Notes under the pieces: model-generated
The model's database searches: none
Told to the model about the DNA's origin: nothing
The model's input: the letters and a program-made list of their open reading frames with translations, nothing else
Position numbers and translations under genes: made by a program
Assembly (NCBI GenBank): GCA_030830415.1
Contig: JAURNB010000054.1
Span: 1-17,108, forward strand
DNA from: Acidimicrobiales bacterium
Lineage (GTDB): Bacteria; Actinomycetota; Acidimicrobiia; Acidimicrobiales; Ilumatobacteraceae
DNA: 17,108 nucleotides
Direction: 5' to 3'
Part shown: piece by piece, positions 13,098-17,108 of the stretch
Position numbering within the stretch: the first letter of the stretch is position 1
Layout: every line of letters starts with the position of its first letter

Positions 13098-14405
13098 ATG
13101 GCAGCTAAAGATCTCGACCAAATCGTCAACCTATGTAAGCGCCGTGGGTTTGTGTACCCGAGCGCTGAAATCTATGGAGGCTTCCGCTCTTCATACGATT
13201 ACGGCCCGCTCGGTTCGGTGATGCTGCGCAACGTGAAAGATGCTTGGTTGCGCACCATGGTGCAAATGCGTGACGACGTGGTGCTCATTGACGCAGCCAT
13301 TTTGGGTCCGCCGCAAATGTATGAAGCAAGCGGTCATCTCGCTAACTTCAGTGACCCTCTCATCGACTGCACCGTGTGTAAGCGTCGATTCCGCGAAGAC
13401 CACCTAGAAACACGCGATTGCCCGCAGAGCATGAAGGGCTGTGAGTTCACGGCTCCGCGTGCATTCAACTTGATGTTCAAAACTCATGCCGGACCCATTG
13501 AGGGTTCGGGTGCCGATGTGTATATGCGTCCAGAAACTGCACAGGGCATGTTTGTGAACTTCATGAATGTTTTGCAGACCAGCCGTAAAAAGCCTCCCTT
13601 TGGTATTGCGCAGGTAGGTAAGAGCTTTAGAAATGAAATCACTCCGGGAAACTTCATTTTCCGTACTCGTGAATTTGAACAGATGGAACTTGAGTTCTTC
13701 GTTCCACCCGAAGAAGGTCCAAAGTGGTACAAGTACTGGTGTGAAGAGCGCTTGAACTGGTACATCAATTTGGGTATCCCAGCCGAGATGTTGCGGATGC
13801 GTCCTCACGAGTCAGATGAACTTTCTCACTACTCGGCAGGAACAAGCGATGTTGAGTTCCTCTTTCCTTGGGGCTGGGGTGAACTGGAAGGTATTGCTCA
13901 GCGCACGAACTTTGACCTCACACAACATGCACAATTCTCAGGTCAGAAACTTGACTACTTCGACCAGACAACCAACGAACGTTATGTACCATTTGTGGTT
14001 GAGCCCGCTGCTGGCGCCAACCGCACGATGGCCGCGTTCCTGTTGGCTGCCTACGATGAAGACATCGTGAACGATGAACCGCGTACGGTATTGCGCTTGC
14101 ATCCCCGTCTAGCGCCCTACAAAGTGGCCATTTTGCCACTCTCGAAAAAGGACACCCTCACACCATTGGCCAAGGAAATTTTCGCGACCTTGTCGGCTCA
14201 TTACATGGTCGACTACGACGAAACCCAAGCCATCGGGCGTCGTTATCGCCGCCAAGACGAAATTGGCACGCCTTACTGCGTCACGGTCGACTTCGATTCA
14301 CTTGAAGATGGAGCGGTCACCATCCGTGAACGCGACACCACCGAGCAAACCCGAGTACCTATTGCAGATCTGTTGCCAGAGTTGCAGCGCAGGCTCAAGT
14401 TCTAG
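13098..14405 (+). CDS. glyS: Glycyl-tRNA synthetase, alpha2 (eukaryote-like) type
   Basis: The 435-residue class II synthetase charges tRNA-Gly. It starts with IVNLCKRRGFVYPSAEIYGG, then YDYGPLGSVMLRNVKDAW. A zinc-binding insertion has C91, C94, C108 and C115. The adjoining RPETAQGMFVNF (144-155) is typical of this type. Class II motif 2 is SFRNEITPGN to the EFEQMELEFF segment (176-201), and motif 3 is EPAAGANRTMAAFLLAAY (302-319). The C-terminal anticodon-binding domain runs from about 330 and includes YDETQAIGRRYRRQDEIGTPYCVTVDF. The homodimeric type, not the alpha2beta2 GlyQ/GlyS pair, is usual in actinobacteria. It is probably the last gene of the paralogue-recO-glyS unit. No clear terminator follows within the 41-bp gap. 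Confidence 0.96.
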   Translation: MAAKDLDQIVNLCKRRGFVYPSAEIYGGFRSSYDYGPLGSVMLRNVKDAWLRTMVQMRDDVVLIDAAILGPPQMYEASGHLANFSDPLIDCTVCKRRFREDHLETRDCPQSMKGCEFTAPRAFNLMFKTHAGPIEGSGADVYMRPETAQGMFVNFMNVLQTSRKKPPFGIAQVGKSFRNEITPGNFIFRTREFEQMELEFFVPPEEGPKWYKYWCEERLNWYINLGIPAEMLRMRPHESDELSHYSAGTSDVEFLFPWGWGELEGIAQRTNFDLTQHAQFSGQKLDYFDQTTNERYVPFVVEPAAGANRTMAAFLLAAYDEDIVNDEPRTVLRLHPRLAPYKVAILPLSKKDTLTPLAKEIFATLSAHYMVDYDETQAIGRRYRRQDEIGTPYCVTVDFDSLEDGAVTIRERDTTEQTRVPIADLLPELQRRLKF

Positions 14406-14411
14406 TCGTAG

Positions 14412-14441
14412 TACACTTTAATCGTCTTCATCTATAAGGGG
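14412..14441 (+). promoter_or_regulatory. Candidate -10 box and strong Shine-Dalgarno for the ABM-trpCFB unit
   Basis: TACACT (14412-14417) fits TAnnnT, and AAGGGG (14436-14441) lies 5 bp before the ATG at 14447. Transcription would start near 14424, inside the only gap between glyS and the trp genes. No convincing -35 is seen. Confidence 0.35.
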
Positions 14442-14446
14442 TAAAT

Positions 14447-14758
14447 ATGAGTGCTGGAAAAGTTGCAGTAATTGCAAAAATCACATCGTTGCCGGGGAAG
14501 CGTGACGAACTTGCAAAGGCGCTCGACATCGCCTTTGACAACGTCAAGACCGAAGCAGGCACCTTGTATTACATCTTGCATGCCGACAACACCGACGAAA
14601 CAGTGCTGTGGATGTACGAGTTGTACACCGGCCAAGAGGCTCTCGAGTCACATATGGGTTCACAGTGGTTCAAAGAGTGGGGTCCATCGTTGGCGCCATT
14701 CTTGGGCGGACGACCAGAACTCATCTTCGTTACACCGCTCGCAGGTAAAGGGCTCTAA
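14447..14758 (+). CDS. ABM-fold (antibiotic biosynthesis monooxygenase domain) small protein
   Basis: The 103-residue product is a single dimeric alpha/beta-barrel domain. The pattern is an N-terminal strand KVAVIAKITSLPGKRDEL, TEAGTLYYILHADNTDETVLWMYELYTGQEALESHMGS, and a C-terminal ELIFVTPLAGKGL. This is the YgiN/ActVA-Orf6 type, whose members oxidise quinol-like substrates without cofactor, though many have no known activity. AAGGGG gives it one of the clearest Shine-Dalgarno sites in the window. trpC starts 15 bp after its stop, so it is probably the first gene of a trp operon. I know of no role for such a protein in tryptophan synthesis. The function is unassigned. Confidence 0.85.
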   Translation: MSAGKVAVIAKITSLPGKRDELAKALDIAFDNVKTEAGTLYYILHADNTDETVLWMYELYTGQEALESHMGSQWFKEWGPSLAPFLGGRPELIFVTPLAGKGL

Positions 14759-14773
14759 AGCCTCTCTCTTCAA

Positions 14774-15556
14774 GTGAAAACTTATCTCGACGCCATATTG
14801 GCTTTTCATCGTGAGCGTGCTCGTGCCGATACGCGGTCTTTCCAAGATGTGTTTCATTTGGCATCTCAAATGCCGCCTTGTCGCGGCTTCGCGCATGCCA
14901 TTGCACATGAGTCTGATTCACGTTTAGCTGTCATTGCCGAGATCAAACGGCGTTCGCCCTCTAAAGGCAATCTCAATATTGATGTTGACCCCGTAGTTCT
15001 TGCGCAGCAGTATGAACTTGGCGGCGCAACGTGTTTATCGGTGTTAACAGATGTTGAGCACTTTGCAGGCTCGCCTGAAGATCTTCGCATTGCCCGTGGC
15101 TCAGTTGGTCTTCCCGTGCTGCGTAAAGATTTCACAGTTGACCTTCGCGACATCTGCGACGCTCGTTTAATGGGGGCCGATGCAGTTCTGCTCATCGCTG
15201 CAGCTCTCACCGGTGCCGAAATGGCGAGTTTCCATGAAGTGGCGACCAGCCTCGGACTCGACGTATTGGTAGAAGTGCACGACGAACGCGAACTTGAAGT
15301 TGCGCTCACTGCGAACGCCTCAATGATTGGGGTGAACCAGCGTGATTTGGTGACGTTCCAGGTCGACCACGAGCGTGCGGTACGCATGGGAGGCGTTATT
15401 CCCTCTCATGTGGTACGTGTTGCCGAGTCGGGAGTGCGCGGACGCGACGATGCGCAAAGCCTGCGAGACGCCGGATATGACGCAGTGCTGGTGGGCGAAT
15501 CGTTAGTAACAGCCACGAACCCCACGGAATCACTGCAGTTACTACGGTGCACGTAG
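14774..15556 (+). CDS. trpC: Indole-3-glycerol phosphate synthase
   Basis: The 260-residue TIM barrel closes the indole ring from CdRP in tryptophan synthesis. Active-site residues are visible: Glu56 and Lys58 in AEIKRRSPSKG, Lys118 in LRKDF, Glu167 in LVEVHD, Asn188 in IGVNQRDL, and Glu218/Ser219 in AESGV. The N-terminal extension (1-50) is the usual helical segment that covers the barrel. The start is GTG at 14774 (MKTYLDAILAFHRERAR), which matches the usual family start. No Shine-Dalgarno is seen, so translation may depend on coupling to the gene 15 bp upstream. trpF follows after 13 bp. Confidence 0.95.
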   Translation: MKTYLDAILAFHRERARADTRSFQDVFHLASQMPPCRGFAHAIAHESDSRLAVIAEIKRRSPSKGNLNIDVDPVVLAQQYELGGATCLSVLTDVEHFAGSPEDLRIARGSVGLPVLRKDFTVDLRDICDARLMGADAVLLIAAALTGAEMASFHEVATSLGLDVLVEVHDERELEVALTANASMIGVNQRDLVTFQVDHERAVRMGGVIPSHVVRVAESGVRGRDDAQSLRDAGYDAVLVGESLVTATNPTESLQLLRCT

Positions 15557-15569
15557 TACCTTCACATAC

Positions 15570-16226
15570 ATGTTCATCAAGATCTGTGGCATTACCAATG
15601 AGGACGATGCGCTCTTATCGGTTGCCCTTGGGGCCGATGCCTTAGGTTTTGTTTTTGCCCCATCTCCTCGTCAAGTGACGATGCAAAAGGTCTACGACAT
15701 CACACGTCGCCTTCCACCTGGGATTCTGACTGTTGGAGTGTTCCGCGATGAACATCCGCGTCGGGTGATTGAGATGGTGCATGAGGCGGGCCTCAAAGGT
15801 GCTCAGCTGCATGGTCATGAAACGCCCGACGATGTTGTTGAAGTTTCACGTTCGGTGCGTTGGGTCATTAAGGCAGTTACTGCTGGTTCAGTAGATGCAC
15901 GTAATGCCAACCAATTTGCCACCGACATTGTGTTGCTCGATGCGCCTCATCCTGGTGCAGGAAAAGTCTTCGATTGGTCACTTGCTGGTGAGCTTGCTGC
16001 GGGGCCTCGTATTTTGCTTGCTGGGGGCCTCACCTCAGAGAACGTTTCCGATGCAATAGGGCATGTGCGTCCCTGGGGTGTCGATGTGTCTTCTGGCGTG
16101 GAAAGTGAACCGGGCAAGAAAGATGCTCGTAAACTGCGTGCATTCATTGCAGCAGCGCGAGAGGCAACCCCAGAACAGTTCCGTGGATCTGACGACATGC
16201 CCTATGACTGGGCAGATGATGAATAA
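15570..16226 (+). CDS. trpF: Phosphoribosylanthranilate isomerase
   Basis: The 218-residue TIM barrel isomerises PRA to CdRP, the step before TrpC. It begins FIKICGIT with the catalytic Cys6. Asp124 in DIVLLDAP is the general acid. GADALGFVFAPSPRQV, LKGAQLHGHE, LAGGLTSENV and VDVSSGVESEPGKKD are the standard substrate and phosphate-binding loops. The C-terminal tail (about 195-218, DDMPYDWADDE) is acidic and slightly longer than usual. It lies between trpC and trpB with short gaps (13 and 40 bp). A separate TrpF is notable because Streptomyces and Mycobacterium rely on the dual-function PriA instead. Confidence 0.95.
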   Translation: MFIKICGITNEDDALLSVALGADALGFVFAPSPRQVTMQKVYDITRRLPPGILTVGVFRDEHPRRVIEMVHEAGLKGAQLHGHETPDDVVEVSRSVRWVIKAVTAGSVDARNANQFATDIVLLDAPHPGAGKVFDWSLAGELAAGPRILLAGGLTSENVSDAIGHVRPWGVDVSSGVESEPGKKDARKLRAFIAAAREATPEQFRGSDDMPYDWADDE

Positions 16227-16254
16227 CAGTTAGGCGCTTGTTCTTATTACCTGC

Positions 16255-16266
16255 GAGAATAAGGGA
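16255..16266 (+). promoter_or_regulatory. Candidate extended -10 / RBS region before trpB
   Basis: TGC followed by GAGAAT (16255-16260) resembles an extended -10 exactly at -12 to -7 from the ATG at 16267. AAGGGA (16261-16266) could instead be a Shine-Dalgarno for the GTG at 16273 or the ATG at 16276. A 6-bp pairing CTTATT (16243-16248) with AATAAG (16258-16263) overlaps both. The true use is undecided. Confidence 0.25.
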
Positions 16267-17108
16267 ATGAGCGTGATGCAAACCCCCGGGGCAGATGGCA
16301 GATTTGGGCAATTCGGAGGGCAATACGTTCCGGAAACTTTGGTTCCAGCATGCCAAGAACTTGAGCGGGCCTTTACGGAAGCATGGAACGATGCATTATT
16401 TCGTGAAGAGTTAAATCATCTGTTGAAAACCTACGCGGGTCGTCCTTCTATCTTGACTGAATGTCACAACTTGGGTCGAGAACTCGGTATTCGGTTGTTC
16501 CTGAAGCGCGAAGATTTAAACCACACGGGTTCGCACAAAATCAACAATGTTCTTGGTCAGGCTCTTTTAGCGAAGCGCATGGGCAAAAAGCGCATCGTTG
16601 CTGAAACAGGAGCAGGTCAGCATGGCGTGGCATCGGCAACGGCTGCGGCTCTCCTTGGCTTGGAGTGCAAGGTATTCATGGGCGCAGTCGACATGGAACG
16701 CCAAGAACTGAATGTGTTTCGTATGCGTCTACTCGGAGCAGAAGTGGTGGCAGCACAGTCGGGCAGTCGCACCTTGAAAGATGCGGTGAACGAAGCAATG
16801 CGCGATTGGGTGGCAACGGTGGAGTCAACGCACTATTGCCTTGGTTCGGTCATGGGTCCTCACCCGTACCCCTACATGGTGCGTCAGTTTCATCGCGTCA
16901 TTGGTGATGAAGCTCGTGAACAGTGTCGCGAGGTGCTTGGCGGAGACGACCCCGATGTAGTTGTTGCATGTGTTGGTGGCGGAAGCAATGCCATTGGAAT
17001 CTTCTCTGGCTTTGTCGATACCCAAGCCAGGCTCATTGGTGTGGAACCCGCCGGAGGCGCTGCGGTAGGGCGTGGTGTGCCGGGAGTAGTACACGGTATG
17101 AAGAGCTA
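16267..17108 (+). CDS. trpB: Tryptophan synthase beta chain, truncated by window end
   Basis: 280 codons are present of the usual ~400, with the frame running off the right edge. The PLP enzyme joins indole and serine in complex with TrpA. Landmarks from the first ATG are GRFGQFGGQYVPETL (11-25), the loop KREDLNHTGSHKINN with PLP-binding Lys91, then AETGAGQHGVASATAAALLG. MGAVDMERQELNVFRMRLLGAEV and the phosphate-binding CVGGGSNAIG follow. This is the TrpB1 type that pairs with TrpA, which should lie beyond the edge. The start may be ATG 16267, GTG 16273 or ATG 16276; AAGGGA at 16261-16266 favours the later two, and a -10-like box favours the first. Confidence 0.95.
   Translation, partial: MSVMQTPGADGRFGQFGGQYVPETLVPACQELERAFTEAWNDALFREELNHLLKTYAGRPSILTECHNLGRELGIRLFLKREDLNHTGSHKINNVLGQALLAKRMGKKRIVAETGAGQHGVASATAAALLGLECKVFMGAVDMERQELNVFRMRLLGAEVVAAQSGSRTLKDAVNEAMRDWVATVESTHYCLGSVMGPHPYPYMVRQFHRVIGDEAREQCREVLGGDDPDVVVACVGGGSNAIGIFSGFVDTQARLIGVEPAGGAAVGRGVPGVVHGMKS

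Noticed and set aside
15360..15380. trpC GVNQRDL instead of the frequent GINNRxL as a possible active-site change.
   Set aside because: The catalytic Asn (Asn188) is kept. The following residues vary widely in the family.
14866..15387. Minus-strand 173-codon open frame opposite trpC.
   Set aside because: It is Ser/Arg/Thr-rich shadow sequence antisense to the conserved catalytic core of trpC.

Overview
The window reads as chromosomal housekeeping sequence from an actinobacterium of moderate GC content (roughly half by eye). The supporting signs are a menaquinone operon, two F420-type (luciferase-like) oxidoreductases, an Rv0130-like MaoC hydratase, a MtrAB-LpqB-like sensory set, RecO with zinc cysteines, and an alpha2-type glycyl-tRNA synthetase. 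A free-standing trpF argues against the classic Streptomyces/Mycobacterium group, which uses PriA. A deep-branching class such as Acidimicrobiia is my best inference, without any database search. Genes are packed tightly on both strands and many share 4-bp start/stop overlaps. The longest non-coding stretch is the ~210 bp between the histidine kinase and the response regulator. I see no tRNA, rRNA, CRISPR or mobile element.

Layout. 1-964 (minus): menG followed by the start of an isochorismate synthase gene cut by the window edge. 1063-3299 (plus): an ACAD11-like acyl-CoA dehydrogenase and an F420-type oxidoreductase. 3277-4216 (minus): a four-helix membrane protein of unknown function and a (R)-enoyl-CoA hydratase. 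4235-6073 (plus): a second F420-type oxidoreductase abutting era. 6062-8145 (minus): a GerMN lipoprotein coupled to a sensor histidine kinase. 8358-9074 (plus): the divergent OmpR-type response regulator. 9079-11650 (minus): uppS then a DinG/XPD-type iron-sulfur helicase. 11684-14405 (plus): a degenerate UppS paralogue, recO and glyS. 14447 to the end (plus): a small ABM-fold protein, trpC, trpF and a truncated trpB.

The most interesting element is the divergent pair uppS (minus) and its degenerate paralogue (plus). The catalytic copy keeps the catalytic Asp and the substrate-binding motifs. It has lost the Mg-binding Glu (Lys in its place) and the whole C-terminal Arg-x-Gly tail. The paralogue has lost every catalytic motif but keeps exactly that Glu and the RFGG tail, and its C-terminal half resembles the eukaryotic NgBR/Nus1 subunit. 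This complementary loss is what is known from eukaryotic DHDDS/NgBR and archaeal heteromeric cis-prenyltransferases. It suggests a bacterial two-subunit undecaprenyl (or other polyprenyl) diphosphate synthase. The two genes are only 33 bp apart, head to head, and share a near-symmetric TACGCTA element that could serve as the -10 box in both directions.

Secondary observations are a MtrA/MtrB/LpqB-like module in a rearranged order, with a TGTGAC direct repeat and an 11-bp inverted repeat in its control region, and a recurring nAGnnT -10-like hexamer about 6 nt before several start codons, which suggests leaderless transcription.
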